From Acanthacorydalis orientalis (taxonomy: Eukaryota; Arthropoda; Insecta; Megaloptera; Corydalidae), in NCBI GenBank assembly GCA_034766995.1, contig CM068322.1:19498245-19562244 (forward strand): a DNA stretch of 64,000 nucleotides. Direction: 5' to 3'. A program made the translations under genes and the position numbers. The notes under the pieces were generated by a model that was not told where the DNA came from, searched no databases, and saw only the letters and a program-made list of their open reading frames with translations. Positions 1-14,117 of the stretch are shown piece by piece; position 1 is the first letter of the stretch, and every line of letters starts with the position of its first letter.

Positions 1-567
1 ATATCTTATAGAAATTACAATAGTAATTATTATATATATATATATATATATATACATACATGTATACATATACATATATACATATATACATATATACATA
101 TATACATATATACATATATACATATATACATATATACATATATACATATATACATATATACATATATACATATATATATATATATATGATATTTATATCT
201 CGAGAATTTGAAATTTTCTATTTACATTAATTATTTATAAATTGTCAATAATAATAAGTAAAAAAATATCAAACAATAAAATTACCATAAAATATAATTA
301 CGCCTAGAATGACAAATTTAATTACAAATAAAATTTTAAATTTACTGTTTTTTTTAAAAAAAATATATATCTTCACTTGTATTCTTGGTGTTTAATGTAA
401 TACTTTCCCATTTAAATGATTAAAAGTTGTTCTTGGAAGATATCTTACGTCAACTCAATTCTAAAATTTTTCATATTAATTATCATTCTACTGAACGTGT
501 CCACGCAATATTATAATTTATATTGTTCTGTTTATTGTTTCGTTTTGAAATAACAAAATATATATTC

Positions 568-608
<41 letters not shown>

Positions 609-869
609 AATGTGTACATAATTAAATTAAATTTCAATTTTATACTTTATGCAAAAAACCGCATTCAAATTAAAAAATGTTATGAAAAGTGAATTTTGTG
701 GTTATGTGATATTCAGATGTATAGTACGTAAGCAAGTAAATCATTTCGTAGAATAATTTTTAATTATTCAAAACCTTCACAGAATTCATTTAACTATAAG
801 TCATTGATGTTTATGTTAGTCAATCGTCTTGTAAAAATTAATAAAATAATAACAGTTTCATTTTTCCAG
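1..869. other. Intron (5' part) of Mblk-1 with TA-rich microsatellites
   Basis: AT-rich DNA upstream of the first Mblk-1 exon in the window, read as intron because it ends in a pyrimidine-rich tract and an AG acceptor at 868-869. It carries an 8-bp CATATATA-type tandem repeat (about 31-187) and a pure (TA)n tract (about 569-605). No coding exon or RNA gene was seen. Confidence 0.6.
31..187. repeat. (TA)n / (CATATATA)n microsatellite
   Basis: A pure TA run passes into a regular 8-bp CATATATA repeat and then back to TA. The 8-bp phase is very regular across about 110 bp. It lies in an intron and is non-coding. Confidence 0.9.
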
Positions 870-1129
870 GATTGGAAAGAGTAGCTGAAGAATTGATGGG
901 CCGAAGGAAATGGAAACTTTATCAAGAATCAATCACAAAGAGCTTATCCGGGAACAACAACAACAACAATATCATTCAACAACAATCACAAATCGACTGC
1001 AGAAACTTAAACACCGCAACAAGTACGACGATAAACAACAACAAAATCAACAATATAACGACGACGACGATATTATCAACAATAGAAAACAACAACGAAG
1101 AGAGATCATCTCCTTCAAGCATATCCGCC

Positions 1130-1161
<32 letters not shown>

Positions 1162-1447
1162 TTCAACAGCAGCCGTACAAGAAGCAGAAGGAGGAACACT
1201 TGGCGTCACTGTAGGCTGCAACAAATTAGAAGAGCGATTACGGTTCGGTACGACAACAGGAGGTGGAGGGTCCTCCGATACGACCGCGACGACGGTAACC
1301 GTAACGCAACCAGACGGAGAAATCGTCCAAGTACGGGACTGGAGTCCGAACGACAAGTGTTTGTTCTGCACAGACGGCAAACTGGAGTCGCACGATAGTG
1401 ATACGTTATTACCTGCCTCATCGCTTGGACGCGCTGGATCGACGCTG
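870..1447 (+). CDS. Mblk-1: Mblk-1/E93 transcription factor, internal coding exon
   Basis: Internal exon of the ecdysone-responsive transcription factor Mblk-1/E93 (Eip93F). It is bounded by an AG acceptor at 868-869 and a GTAAGT donor at 1448. The first two bases complete a codon begun in an exon outside the window, and the exon ends on a codon boundary. It opens with the basic segment LERVAEELMGRRKWKLYQES, followed by a low-complexity Asn/Gln/Thr/Ser stretch encoded by AAC, CAA and ACA triplets. Near the end is a compact segment with the pattern DWSPNDKCLFCTDGKL, which looks like the best-conserved part. E93 drives the pupal-adult switch in insects, and its vertebrate relatives are LCOR and LCORL. 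Other frames stay open here only because of the CAA/ACA triplet runs. The identification rests on the linked third exon. Confidence 0.8.
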
Positions 1448-1858
1448 GTAAGTGAAATAAAATGCCAATGATGAATCAGTTAAATAATCAGATTATGCAT
1501 CTAAGCTCTATTTGAACAGTTAAAAAAATATTATTTTTACCGAATTATCCCCCTGTTCCCGAAATTAAAAATGAAAAGAACAAACACAAAAGAATTTTAT
1601 TTTCAGCTATTTTTGAAACTGATTTACAAAATACAAAATATTTTTTACTATACACAAACTATCTTAATTTCAACACATTATTATTTTTTATTTCTCGATA
1701 ATCTGACATTTTTGGTGGTTTGAATATTATACAATTTCCTATAACCTTCATATTTATCAATGGAATGTTACCTTGATTCATTTTTAAGAATATTTAAATT
1801 GTTTTCTAGAATTTTTTCGTAAATCTTCAAAAGAATTTTGCATAATGATTCATTTTTT

Positions 1859-1920
<62 letters not shown>

Positions 1921-3433
1921 ATGCAAGTTACCCCACAAAAGTGTTCAATAAATTTGTACACAGATTCAGAGATGCAAAATGAACAGAAAAGTTTATATCA
2001 ATATAAAGTCTACAACGATTTATTAAAAAAAAATTAAGATGTTTTAATTTTCATTGATAAAAGATATGCCTTTTTTATTTAATTGTATATAAAACTAGGT
2101 TTTGTTATTTTACTTTAAGAACATGACATTTCGTGTAAGAAAACAAGAAGGTTAAATAAATGAGTAGTTAATGCGTAGAATTTCTTCTTCCTTCTGAAAT
2201 ACAAGCCTAAAATTTAAGCTGTCAAGACCCAAGTACTCTCTCAAAGATTTCTTCTCTTCCCCTAACGGTATTGCATGCATTATTTATTCGTCCCGAAGTT
2301 TTGCCCTGGTGTTCACTTTACGTACGTGTACTAAGCTTTTAAGATAACCCTGTAGGTAAGAAACCAAAGGATTACTTTCTGAGAGTCTTGATAACGTGAA
2401 CAATAATTCCATGTAAAATATTTATAGTTACATTAATAATAAGTCATAAAATATCTGTTATCAAAAAAATTCTAACTGAAAATAACAAAATATTTTGTAT
2501 ATTTCTTCATCCTAGGATTGTTTTTTATTTAATGAAAAATCTTAAGAAAATATTAATTTTGTAATGAATATTAAATAAATTTTTACATATTGATCATAAA
2601 GTCTCGCATCAGTTTATATAAAAAACATAATTGAATTGATCATAAACCGATAGCAATTTTGTTCAAAAATATTATTTCATTCTCGGATTTATATAATATT
2701 TTTCATCGATTAAGTTTATTACTGGTAAAATTTATTACAATATTTATTAATTTAAATAATAGTACTTCTTTGATTCTGTAAATTATTCATACAGTTCCAT
2801 ATAAAAAATTTTTAGAAAAGACTATAAAATACTTATTGATGAAAAAATAAAAAAATGAATGTTATTTACTGTGTAAATCTATTATTAACTAATTTATTAA
2901 TTTTAAAATTTAATTATTTGATTAAATTATTTCCAATACTAATATATTAAGTGATTTTTTCGAATAAAGATAAAAATCAGCACAATGACTCAATATACGA
3001 GTACTTTATAAAAATATTTGTAAATGTTTAAAAGTAAAATATTTTATATAAATATGTAAAAATTATAATATTTTGATTAGGAAATATCATTTACATATTA
3101 TTTTAATATAAGTACTATAACCTTTGAGTTATAAATAGTGATACTTTTTACAAACAAACTACCGTGCACATATTTTCTTAGATTTCCCAATGTTTAAATT
3201 AGCATTTATAAAAAAGTATTTAAGATAAAAGAAAAAAATGATTAATGTAAACATAGTAATATTTTTACACAAGAAATGAAGACTAAACATTCATTTTTAT
3301 CTCGAAAGTATAAAAAATCTGACAAAAATGATCCTGGTTATAATTACAGTTCATTTATAAAAATACTTTATCTTAAATTGTATTTCTCATTCTGAACTTT
3401 GTATTTATTTTATATTTTGATTAAATTTAATTA

Positions 3434-3500
3434 ATTATTTAGGGTATAAGGGCGTGTCTACAACTATAACTAAAAATCATTAGCGCCCGAAAACTAATAC
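3434..3500 (+). repeat. Dispersed motif, copy 1 (AGGGTATAAG...ATTAGCGCCCGAA)
   Basis: This stretch aligns with 12350-12412. Both read ATTATTTAGGGTnTAAGnGCG, then TCnACAAC, then ATTAGCGnCCGAA in the same order and orientation, with a few extra bases in this copy. GC-rich words shared at this level inside AT-rich introns indicate copies of a dispersed element or a retained functional motif. The family was not identified. Confidence 0.55.
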
Positions 3501-3868
3501 AAAATAAAAGCACACCCCCAATTCCATACTTAGAATTAAGCCACCCTTCATTTAAACCTAAATAAATATCATGTTAAATCACCTAAAACTTACTTTTAAT
3601 GATGAAAACACGAAAGCGACTGAACTGTGAAAATTATTACTGATCTTGCTTGATCTGACAACACACTTAAGTAATATAAAAGTGCCCGTGAGTCTCTCAT
3701 TTTTTGATTAAAAATATTATGACTGTTAAGATGCCAACCTTAGTGTATTTTTTTTTAAAAAAAAAAAACAATATTTGAAGTTTTATTTAATTTCATCCCA
3801 AATATAAAGTAAATATTAAAATAAATGAAATGTATCTGCGTCGAAAATTAACATTTATATAAATATAC

Positions 3869-3914
<46 letters not shown>

Positions 3915-4140
3915 CATAGAAATATTTACAAACTGGCGTATAAATGAAAGTTGTTGAATAAAATGACAAAACAAATACATACATCAAATTCAAGTTTTAA
4001 AAATCCGTTCCTTTATAAATTAAATAAATGAACTTTCATAATTGAGTGCATAATATAATATCCAATGTCAATGTTTAAACAACAAATCAATCATTATTTG
4101 CATTGTCATCAATCATCATTCACGAATATATGAATGTACA

Positions 4141-4149
4141 TATGTATGC

Positions 4150-4209
<60 letters not shown>
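4141..4209. repeat. (TA)n microsatellite
   Basis: A near-pure TA dinucleotide run inside the Mblk-1 intron. Similar runs lie at about 1861-1911, 3869-3913 and 8234-8281. Confidence 0.9.
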
Positions 4210-4211
<2 letters not shown>

Positions 4212-7200
4212 CTTTGGTATATATCAACTAATTTTCATATTGAATATTCGACAGTCGAGGACGTATGTTTATTTATAGAAGGCCGTATAAAAAAAATGCA
4301 TCACTAAATACATGCATGCAATATCCGATTTAAATTTGTAATAACACGTTTATTTTGTTTATCGTTGAATATGTATTAATGTAATGATACGCGCATTAGA
4401 ATTTATAAATACTGAAAATTATAAATGCGGTCATTGTTGAATGTTTTCGAATTTTTTCTACGTTTCTAACCTCTGCGATTAGGTTTATTGACAGCCATTC
4501 TGAAAAAGAATCATATGAATAATTCCATGTAAAAACCTTCAACTTCTTTATAATAAAATGAACTATTAAAATATATACAAAAACATATGTTGATTTCGAT
4601 GTAAATGACTTAGAAAATCTGTGAATTTATGTATACATTTAAAGTTCAAGTATGATTGTAATTAATGTAAAGAACAACTATATTCTTCCTATTCATACTC
4701 AAATAAAAAATATAAAGATAAAGACTTTTTAACGAATAGAAAAGGCGATATTTAAATTAAACTCGAGACACAAGAATTTTTTTATTCTTTTTTATAATTT
4801 ATTCAGTACTATTAACAAATATAAAAATCTCAACAACAAGAAAATTAATATTTAAAATAATTGTTAAGATTCTTTATTAATAAAAAGAATATTTATTCAG
4901 TTTTGTAAGCATATGGATGGGGCATAAGTCAAAATAATTTTGCAGGTTAACTCTAGAATACATGCATTACTATGTATATTTTTATGTAAGAAAACATCAC
5001 AAATAATATTTTACAATTGTAAGAATAATCAAATTAATACAATTTGTAAAACATTTAATTGTTTAGAAAGAAAAGTGTTTAATTTCCTTTCTTAATTATT
5101 AATAATAAACTGTTTCAGAAAGTTAAATTAAAAATATTAATAAAATATATAAAAAATTAAAAAAAATGTATATGAAGGTCGATAATTGAAAATGTATTAG
5201 AAAATATTATCACAAAAAGTAAATATTCGAAAATATAAACGAACCAGATAACAATCAATAAAGAATAATTGTTTTTATGAAAAATATAAAAAATATTTAT
5301 ATACCAGAAAATATAAAAATGTCAAGTTATTTGTATAATATTGTCTCAATCAGAAATGGCGAACTAATGATGGCACGCAAATGAATTTCGAATAAAACTT
5401 ATATTTCTGAGATTCTCAAAATATGAAATACTATTCTAGCTTTATTTAAAAGAAGTAACGATAATTATTTTATTAAATTTTTGCTTATTTTTTGCGCGAA
5501 TCATTATTTTTCACCTGGTATTTCATAAAATCGAATATAATATAGTTAAATGGACGATAAGAGTATTTATTACAAAAAAAATCTGCTTAGTATAAAATTT
5601 AAAACATTTAAAGTTCCAAAAATTATATCAAAATGTATTCGATTTTATCGTTTTAATTCTTATCAATTTAAAGTTTATGATTTTAAGATTTGGAAGAAAG
5701 ATATGAAAAGAAAAAATATATAATCGACAAACAGTTACTTTCCAAAAAAAATTTTTCTATCCAGCAATAAGAATAGCACGTACTTTTAAGGAATTGAATG
5801 GATTTTTTACTTGTTTTCCTAAAATAAAATCGTACTGCCCTTCAACCTACAAAATCAAATTAGTAGCATGCAACATTAAGAACTATGTTGAAATTATCCA
5901 AATAATTGAAATTTTGATTCTTCTTGAGATAAGTAATAAAATTCTACAATAATACAATAATTTTCTCATTTTTATTCAAAAACAATTCAAACGTATTCAT
6001 TCGAAAAGTAACAATAGAATTTAATGTTAACGCAATATCTTGAATTTTAGACCAATCTGTATTTGTGCTCACATCCATTTATCATTAATTTGTGATTAAT
6101 ATAACACACGCGCATATACAACTCTAACCTTCTCAGTCCCACCTTCGTAATATATAAATAATTTTATCTATATTTGAATAATTCGTATCGTTTAATGAAT
6201 ACTGAATAGATTCAAATTCATACGTTAATACGTAGTAAGACAACTAAAGTATGAAAATCTATAAAAAGTGTTACAAAATCCTTGATTAGATACATATTTT
6301 TTTGAAAAAAAAATTAGTTGTACTGGTTGACATTGATAACATTCACTAAGCGCTGTTTTTTATGTGTAATGCGAATGCAATTGCCGTTGATGCAATCATC
6401 TAAAAATGTTAATCTCTGTTGCATTTACAAAATGCACGATCTAAGTGTATATTTATTTGATGCCGATCACAATAAATTACGTAACGGCCGCAACGTCTCT
6501 GCAGATTTACAAATAATTATGTTCTATGAAAATACAAGTACTTGTTTTTCTGTTGTGTAAAAGTATGAAATAGTAAATGATCTTTACATTGATTTATTAT
6601 CTGAAACATATTTATACATTGCACATGTTTTGGATATTAAACGGAACTCTGTTAAACTTGAAAAAACAATAGTTTCTATGCATTAATTATTTTTCAAAGA
6701 AATGAAACACTGGAATGTAGGTACTTGAAAGACATTTAATTCATTTTTTCCTTTTATATAATGGTTGTGAAACGTCAATGTATTTTCAACAAATAATACA
6801 TTCACGAAAATCGAACTAATATTTTGTTAACTATTATAATTAAATTCTTTAATAGATTATTTAACATCTTACACATATCTTTTACCTTGGTTGAGATTAT
6901 CATGCATAATAATTTCCCATTAAAAATTCCATTTTTTAAAAAATGTGTAAATGGATTGATTCATAATTTCATGCTTTTAATTTGATAGTTTAAAAAAATT
7001 GTAAAGAGAATTTAATTTTAAAAAATTAATAACAATGACATTCGATACATTAGTCATTCAGTTCATACTGTAAAATATACAAAATATAGTTTTTTGTTAA
7101 GACTTCTATATATTTTTTAAATAATTAAAAATAGTTACTGTTAAATGTCGTTTTTGGACACATTTTTCAATAGCTAGATACTCAATTCACTCAACTATGA

Positions 7201-8240
7201 TTGAGTGGTAAAAAAGTATTTGATCAAAAATTAATTATTCATTTTGAGCTCTTAAATATAAATCACATTTTTGAGACAATTATTTCATAGCTGTAAAAAT
7301 GATAGATTTTTTGGATAGGAATTAGTATGTATTATTTATTGAATAAATTTAAAAATAAAAATAATATTTTGTAAAATATATTAAAAATGTATATAATTTT
7401 ATTTGTACTTTTTTTAAAAAAAAGGATATGATTTATTCGCCAAAATTTAAATATTGCCTTTCATGTTGTGTCAACTACAAAACAATAAAATTCACAAATA
7501 GATAAAAATCATAAAAACTACAATGCTGTTGTATAAATTGAATTTTTATCAGAATAATCAGAAAATAGCCTTTATAAAACGTCACGAAATAGAAACAGTC
7601 ACGCTAATGTTTCCAAATTTTATGTTTATTTGATTTATAAGATTTTATACAAGTACCTAGTTCTTTATTATTTCAATGTAAAAAGTGTCTGTGTAGTATT
7701 GAAGTATTCGTAATTGAATAGTTAGCATAATAATTTGTAGTTTGGGATTTCATGTTAGTACATACGTGCTATTTCAGATAAAAAATGATAGAAAATTCTA
7801 AACCTTGATAAAAATTGTAAGACACTATAGAGAACTGGCAAATTATGTCAATGAGAAATATTTGTGAACAAACGTAAAATTTTTAAAAATTACAAATATA
7901 TTTCAAATATTGAAGATGATTACTTATCATGAATCATTAGAAAAAATTCTTAAATAAACGTTTTATTTTTCCAATACATAAATATTACCTTTAAAATTGG
8001 TATATTATAACGAAAAATCCAAGTTGAATAAAATATTAAAAATGTATTTTTTTACAAGTTAAAATTTCAGAAATTACATTATTTTATTCAAGATTTAATA
8101 TAAATCATTAACATTTGCATTTTAAACTAGATTAACTACATAAAGACAACGAATTTTCATTGAGATAAAAATAGATGTCATCATTTTTTTTATCAAGTAT
8201 TATTTCTGTGATAATTTGGTTAAATCTCATGTATGTATTA

Positions 8241-8283
<43 letters not shown>

Positions 8284-8458
8284 GTATAAAATTTACTTGA
8301 ATCTAAAAAGATATTTTTACTATCACTTGCTGAAATATCCTTAATAAAAACATTAAGAGATCAAGTTCTTAATATGCATATTGAAAAAAAATATATTTAA
8401 GTTATTTGAAGCCTAAAAGGAGTGATAATGCAAATTAAAAAGTATCTGTTTTTTACAG

Positions 8459-9123
8459 AGTCCCCATCCGACGGATAGTGACACAAGCGAAAGTCACACC
8501 GACTCAGAAACACCTCCCACAAACCCATTACCTACGTTAGCACCAACTCTTTCACCGTCGGCAGTGGCGCAACTCCTTCACCACCACAGCAACAATAATC
8601 CAAACGCAGCAGCAAATATGGCGACGATCGAGAGTGTTCATTCGATGGCGGCTTCTTTGGCAGCCGTTGCGGCACTATCGAACAATGCAACGGCTATTGG
8701 TCAAAATCATCCAGCTTTACCATTCTATCAGCCTGGCATGTTTTCACAACAATGGTTTCATCTCAGTAATATTACTAGACATTTAGCTAATACACATTCT
8801 GACCGAATGGAACTGAATATACCTTCAATAGTACCAACAGTGAATACTTCTGTTAGTACGAATCCAGTTCACTCGTCGTCCAATCCTTCGATAACGACAG
8901 AAAAAATGCAATCCTCTTTACATTCATCAGCGTCTACTGAACAACCGCTTGATTTAAGTTCTAAAAGTGGCGGCAGTTCGACATCTTCATTATTAGCGAA
9001 TTGCACGACCGCTTCAGTTCCTACAGCTACCTCCGCTCTCGAAAATGTACTACAATTGGATCCTATTAAGATGCAACAAAATTTACAAAGAGTACCATCG
9101 ATGGACACTAAACAAATATTCAA
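8459..9123 (+). CDS. Mblk-1: Mblk-1/E93 exon carrying the CtBP-binding PLDLS motif
   Basis: Second Mblk-1 exon in the window. The acceptor AG at 8457-8458 joins in phase 0 to the previous exon, so the junction reads ...STL|SPHPTDSDTSES. The exon ends with two bases of a split codon before GTATGT at 9124. It encodes a Ser/Thr/Pro-rich start, a His/Asn/Ala-rich stretch (VAQLLHHHSN, SLAAVAALSN), and PLDLS at 8945-8959. PLDLS is the classic docking motif for the co-repressor CtBP and is known in E93 and in its vertebrate relatives LCOR/LCORL. Without splicing, the frame continues 17 codons to a stop ending at 9178. That would give a truncated isoform lacking both DNA-binding domains, for which there is no direct evidence. 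Confidence 0.85.
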
Positions 9124-10070
9124 GTATGTATCGAAATTTTGTTCACAACTAAACTTACTAAAGAAGAACTGTATTTGAAACGTCATCATTTTTAGATAAA
9201 CTTTTGAAAGACAGCTAATATATGACAATACAAAAACTCCATACTACTTATTTTCACGTTTAATTTCTTCTTTATAAATTAAAGAATATAGAATATTAAT
9301 ATATATTTCTAAAATGTATTCGTTCAGATGCGAAAAATATTAAATATTATTTTAAAAAATATAGAAAATTTTAAAAATCTGAAATTTTCTTAATATAGCC
9401 TATTTAATTTTAGAAAATGTCTTATTAAATAATTCATTGTTTTCTATTGTTTAAAAAAGATTTTAAAAAGAAAATAATTTTACATATACATCTTTCAGAT
9501 TTATTATTATATTATAATTTGATGATTGATTAACCTTAAACGATAAATATTTGTTAACAATCCAATTATAATCAAGTAATCAATACGTTAGGTTATTGAT
9601 TAATTGATCTCCATTTTATTCCATTTTTCATATCATATCTTCTTTTCTTTTGATTCAAACCATTTATTTAAAAAACATTCGATACACTTCCATCCTTGAA
9701 GATTATAAATATCTAAAAAAGGTTGCCTCATAAAAACTGTTTCATAAAAAAATATATTGAATGGATGTTTAAACTATTTTCATTTTTTATTTAAATTTTT
9801 ATGTTCATTGATTATTGAAGAATCTTTTAAAACATTTTATGCAATGCATAAATGACTACATAATCTTACTGATGATGTCAGAAAATTCATTCGATCTGTC
9901 GAATCAAGGTTTTCCTTGTTACTAAATAAGTTTCGCCATTTGAATAAAAAAAATACAAAAAAGATTCTGTTAAATAAAGTATTTTCTATTATTACTTCCT
10001 TTTCTTTAAGATTGTCACTAAGAAAATAAACTCAAATGTTGACAAAAAAATATCACTGGCAGATAATTGA

Positions 10071-10135
<65 letters not shown>

Positions 10136-12108
10136 ATCTGTTTTGTGTTTATTTTGGAAGATTAAAACAGTACATTGGTTTCTATCTCCTTCAAAGATAT
10201 CATTATGTTTCATCTAATACTTTGAATTATATATTTTCCATCAAATCATGTTATGTTAACATAATCACTCATTGAAAATTAATACTGGAAATAATCAGAT
10301 AAATAGATGGAGATATAATCCTACCAAAAATATTAGTCGGATTATTGAAAATGTATCTAATTATTGAAGAAGTATTCAACTGTCTCTTTTCAATATATAC
10401 TTATAAATAACCGTATAGTTTACGATAAACAAACATTTCTTAAATATTTAAATAAAATCGACTTATATATTTTTCTGTTTGCTTAGAATTTTTTATCAAA
10501 CATAATCAACTCGTTTATTTCTATCGATTACACAAGAGATAAAAATTTGAAATAAGTAAAGTGAAATGAAACCAGTACAAAGAAATAGTGTTGCTTCAAA
10601 AAATGTAGCATATATATTTATTGTAGAATATAAAATATATTCGTTAAAAAAACCGAGTAATCTATATTATTTGTTTATATAATTTTCCTCAATATTAATC
10701 TTTTTACTCAGATTTTTTTTAATAATAGGTTCATTTAATTATAGTAAATTATTTATTGATTAAAGACTTTATCTCTAACATTTTTTTCAATATTTTACAT
10801 ATTAAATAGTGACTGAGATTTCAGAAATTAATTTTTCACTCCTTCACAAGACATATTTTTTCTTAATCAAAACTGTTCAATAATTGAGCATTCTGGTTAT
10901 TATTTATACGCAGTTTAACAATGTCATCATTCCTATACATCATTTATAAGATCATGAACAGAAGGTAGAGCGTTCTAAAAATGATGTTATCATCATATAA
11001 ACGCGCCTAAACACCAATGAAAATAATTAATGGTTAATTATTATACATTTTTAATTAGAAAAGGTGGCTGTGAGTGAAAAAGTCATATGTTCGTTTATGA
11101 ACGTACATTTAGCTAGAATTCTAAGAAATATTTTAGTGAATGAGTTTTTAAACGACTTCTTAATGTTTGTTCTGATTTTTTTCATCTTCTCTCAAAATTA
11201 TTTTATGGCTATTCGCCATAAAATGTTTATATAATTCTCAATCACATCACATTACATAAATATATTTTTTCCATTTTGAAACAATCTGCTTCCAAACTGT
11301 ACTCCAAGTTATAAAAAGATTACAGTACAAAGTTCGAATTCAGTGAACAAATTCCGTAAATTTTACATCTTCTTAGATACAAATAGAAGCATTTTTTTGA
11401 TAAAAATACACAACGGAACTTCTATTATAATTAACTTTCTTCTATATGCGTTTTTCAATACGAAAACTAAATTCTGTGTACAAGGTATTGCACTCAATAC
11501 AAATTGCAACATTAAATGCAAAAATAAACTAGCCATTTTGTAACAATTACAGTATTATTTATTTCTAAAAAGTTAAATCTGAAAACAATAAGTTCAGAGC
11601 CACATATTAATCTATTAGTAACCGATTAGAAATAAATAATCTAAATAAAAATAGGTATATTATTTGTGTAGAGTGATTAATTTGTATAATTGAAAATGTA
11701 TGCAAGTATACGATAAATAAATACATTAATACGTAATACATACAAAAATATCAATATATAATAAATATTTTTAAAATTAAATATTAACGTCCTCACAAAC
11801 CCCAAAAAAGGTTTTGATTAAAAATATTTAAATTTACCTGTACTTCAGTAATTTAAATTTATGGAATATCCACAGAAAATTCATTTTTAAACGTGAATTA
11901 TGACACATTGACTAAAACTACGGTGTGATATAATAGAGCTATTTTGATATACTTAAGTCCCATACTTAGTGAATAATGTTAAACAAAAAACTTCATCATT
12001 TCCTATATTTTTTCTATCATAAATTAATAATTGAAATTCTATCTTTAATAATTCTCTTCAAATAAGATTCATACAGCAATAATAATGTCCAAGTGAATAA
12101 ATATTTAG

Positions 12109-12161
<53 letters not shown>

Positions 12162-12349
12162 GGAAATGTATGTTTCGAGATTTCATTAATATTATTTCGT
12201 TTTTTATTTTACTTAAAAAAATATAACTTCTTATAGAATTACTAATTCTCTGGTAAATATTGTATAAATTGTTGTTAATAATAGAATTATTCTTTGATCA
12301 CTTTTTCTCATATGCAATTTTATCTAAAAATTACATGTGTGTAGCTGGT

Positions 12350-12412
12350 TGATTATTTAGGGTTTAAGAGCGCATCGACAACGAAAGTAATTAGCGTCCG
12401 AATTTGTATAAT
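12350..12412 (+). repeat. Dispersed motif, copy 2 (AGGGTTTAAG...ATTAGCGTCCGAA)
   Basis: Second copy of the motif at 3434-3500, in the same orientation relative to Mblk-1. It reads AGGGTTTAAGAGCGCATCGA, then CAAC, then ATTAGCGTCCGAA. The flanks outside the motif are unrelated. Confidence 0.55.
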
Positions 12413-12515
12413 GTTTAAAAAAAATTATATCAATTTCACTATTTAAATACATTTCACAACTAATCATAAAAAAATAAAAATGAAAATTATATCGTATATA
12501 AAATGTAAAAAAATA

Positions 12516-12569
<54 letters not shown>

Positions 12570-13141
12570 AGTATTTGTAGTTTGGTTATAGCGTGAAAGG
12601 TCATACAGAGATATATTGTGACTTCTAAAAGGTCAACACCAATATGCATATCAAGTTTCTTTCAAAAATATGCAGAAAAATCAATAAACCTCTATTATTG
12701 AAATTAAAAGAAGGACAATAAACTCGTTCAGATGCATTTCATTCGTACGATAATGAGTAGAAGCGATCATTAAAAACATGTGAAAAACATTCACTAATCA
12801 AAAAGAATAAATCAATCAAATGTTACAACATTCAAACAATGAGGTTTTCTCAATCCTAATTGGAGCGATATGAAAAAAAGAGTCGACCGTACATAAAAAT
12901 AACATTAATTGTTAAATAAACAAACAACGGACGAGTCGTTTTTTACGAATTATCAGTTTATTGACTGCAACAGGCGAAATGCAACAGAACTTCTGTACAT
13001 AGTGCTGTTGTTTAATCAATGATGTCATTGAAATGCATGTTCTTCGAAAGCTTGACATTTTTATGTTATCGCTCCACTTCGGATTAAAAAATATACAACG
13101 CGTACGAATAAATAAAAAAAATATTTATTTTGCGCTTAAGG

Positions 13142-13186
13142 TACACACACACACACACATATATAATATATATGTGTGTACACACA

Positions 13187-13268
<82 letters not shown>
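13142..13268. repeat. Compound (AC)n / (TA)n microsatellite
   Basis: Short AC and GT stretches are followed by about 75 bp of pure TA repeat. The open frames across it (runs of Ile-Tyr) are artefacts of the repeat. Confidence 0.9.
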
Positions 13269-13273
<5 letters not shown>

Positions 13274-13721
13274 GTCATTTTATTTCACAGATTTATTAGA
13301 TATATGACCTATTTTCATATATTATTTTTTGTCTCCAAGATGATACACTTAACTACTTAAGATAATTCGGTTTGCTATGATAAAAAAATATGTCATAATG
13401 TAGTTCGTGTACATTTTATTTATAATTAGTTATACAAATAACAATTCATTTTTTATAATCATACAATTAAGAACAATGCATTAATATACAAACAGGCACA
13501 CACATTATTTGTTGTAATTATTTATTTGTGAAACCATTAAAATGAACTATTTGAAAAATAGATATCTGTACAAGAGTTGCAATTTTATTTTAAAATTTTT
13601 ACTAGAATTGAAAACTTATTTGGAAATTGAATAAAACTAATGTACAGTTAATAACAATCTGTTTATTATTAAATTGACTAAATTACAATTTATGACAAGT
13701 AAAACTTCTTGACAAAATAAA

Positions 13722-14117
13722 TTGTTTATCAAATTGATTTTCTGTTGTGAAATTTCCCGATATTTAATTTCATTACAAAGAATGTTCAGAATATTTATTA
13801 CGTTTGTTTCAAAAGAAAATTATCAACGAAAGTACAATACACTTGTAGTTTCGTGGAAATTATTGGAAATATATGACGTCCAATATTTGGAATGTATTTC
13901 GTATGAATATATTTCAGATAATTCAATTGAAATTGAGTTATATGTGTGTATACCAAATTTACATTTATTTATTAAAAAAAATGTTAAATTAGATATTATT
14001 ATTGAATCTAAAATAATAATTAAAGCAAAATTACAAATAGAGCAAATTGAGATTTTCACTAAAATGTCTTTATCTAAAAATTTGAAACTATTAGGAAAAA
14101 ATAAATTAATAAACTGA
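13722..14117 (+). CDS. Doubtful intronic open frame, 131 codons
   Basis: An uninterrupted frame of 131 codons in the large Mblk-1 intron, longer than expected by chance in DNA this AT-rich. The product is rich in Ile, Leu, Lys, Glu and Tyr and has no signal peptide or motif I can name. Its second half (from about residue 85) has amphipathic character, with alternating hydrophobic and Lys/Glu residues. The opposite strand is open for 78 codons in the same place, which weakens the case. It could be a remnant of a mobile-element gene, an exon of a nested gene, or chance. No splice partner was identified. Confidence 0.15.
   Translation: MFIKLIFCCEISRYLISLQRMFRIFITFVSKENYQRKYNTLVVSWKLLEIYDVQYLECISYEYISDNSIEIELYVCIPNLHLFIKKNVKLDIIIESKIIIKAKLQIEQIEIFTKMSLSKNLKLLGKNKLIN

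Larger units (their letters stand above)
1448..8458. other. Mblk-1 intron, 7.0 kb
   Basis: The interval between phase-matched splice sites, with donor GTAAGT at 1448 and acceptor AG at 8457-8458. It is very AT-rich, with (TA)n runs at about 1861-1911, 3869-3913, 4141-4209 and 8234-8281. A motif at 3434-3500 recurs at 12350-12412 in the next intron. A slightly GC-richer patch lies at 6320-6520. No convincing nested gene was seen. Confidence 0.75.

Noticed and set aside
910..1421. Alternative-frame and antisense open frames in the first Mblk-1 exon
   Set aside because: The CAA/ACA/AAC triplet runs keep other frames open. The chosen frame alone joins in phase to both the acceptor and the next exon.
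6318..6560. 80-codon open frame in Mblk-1 intron
   Set aside because: No features and no partner exon; kept only as a composition note.
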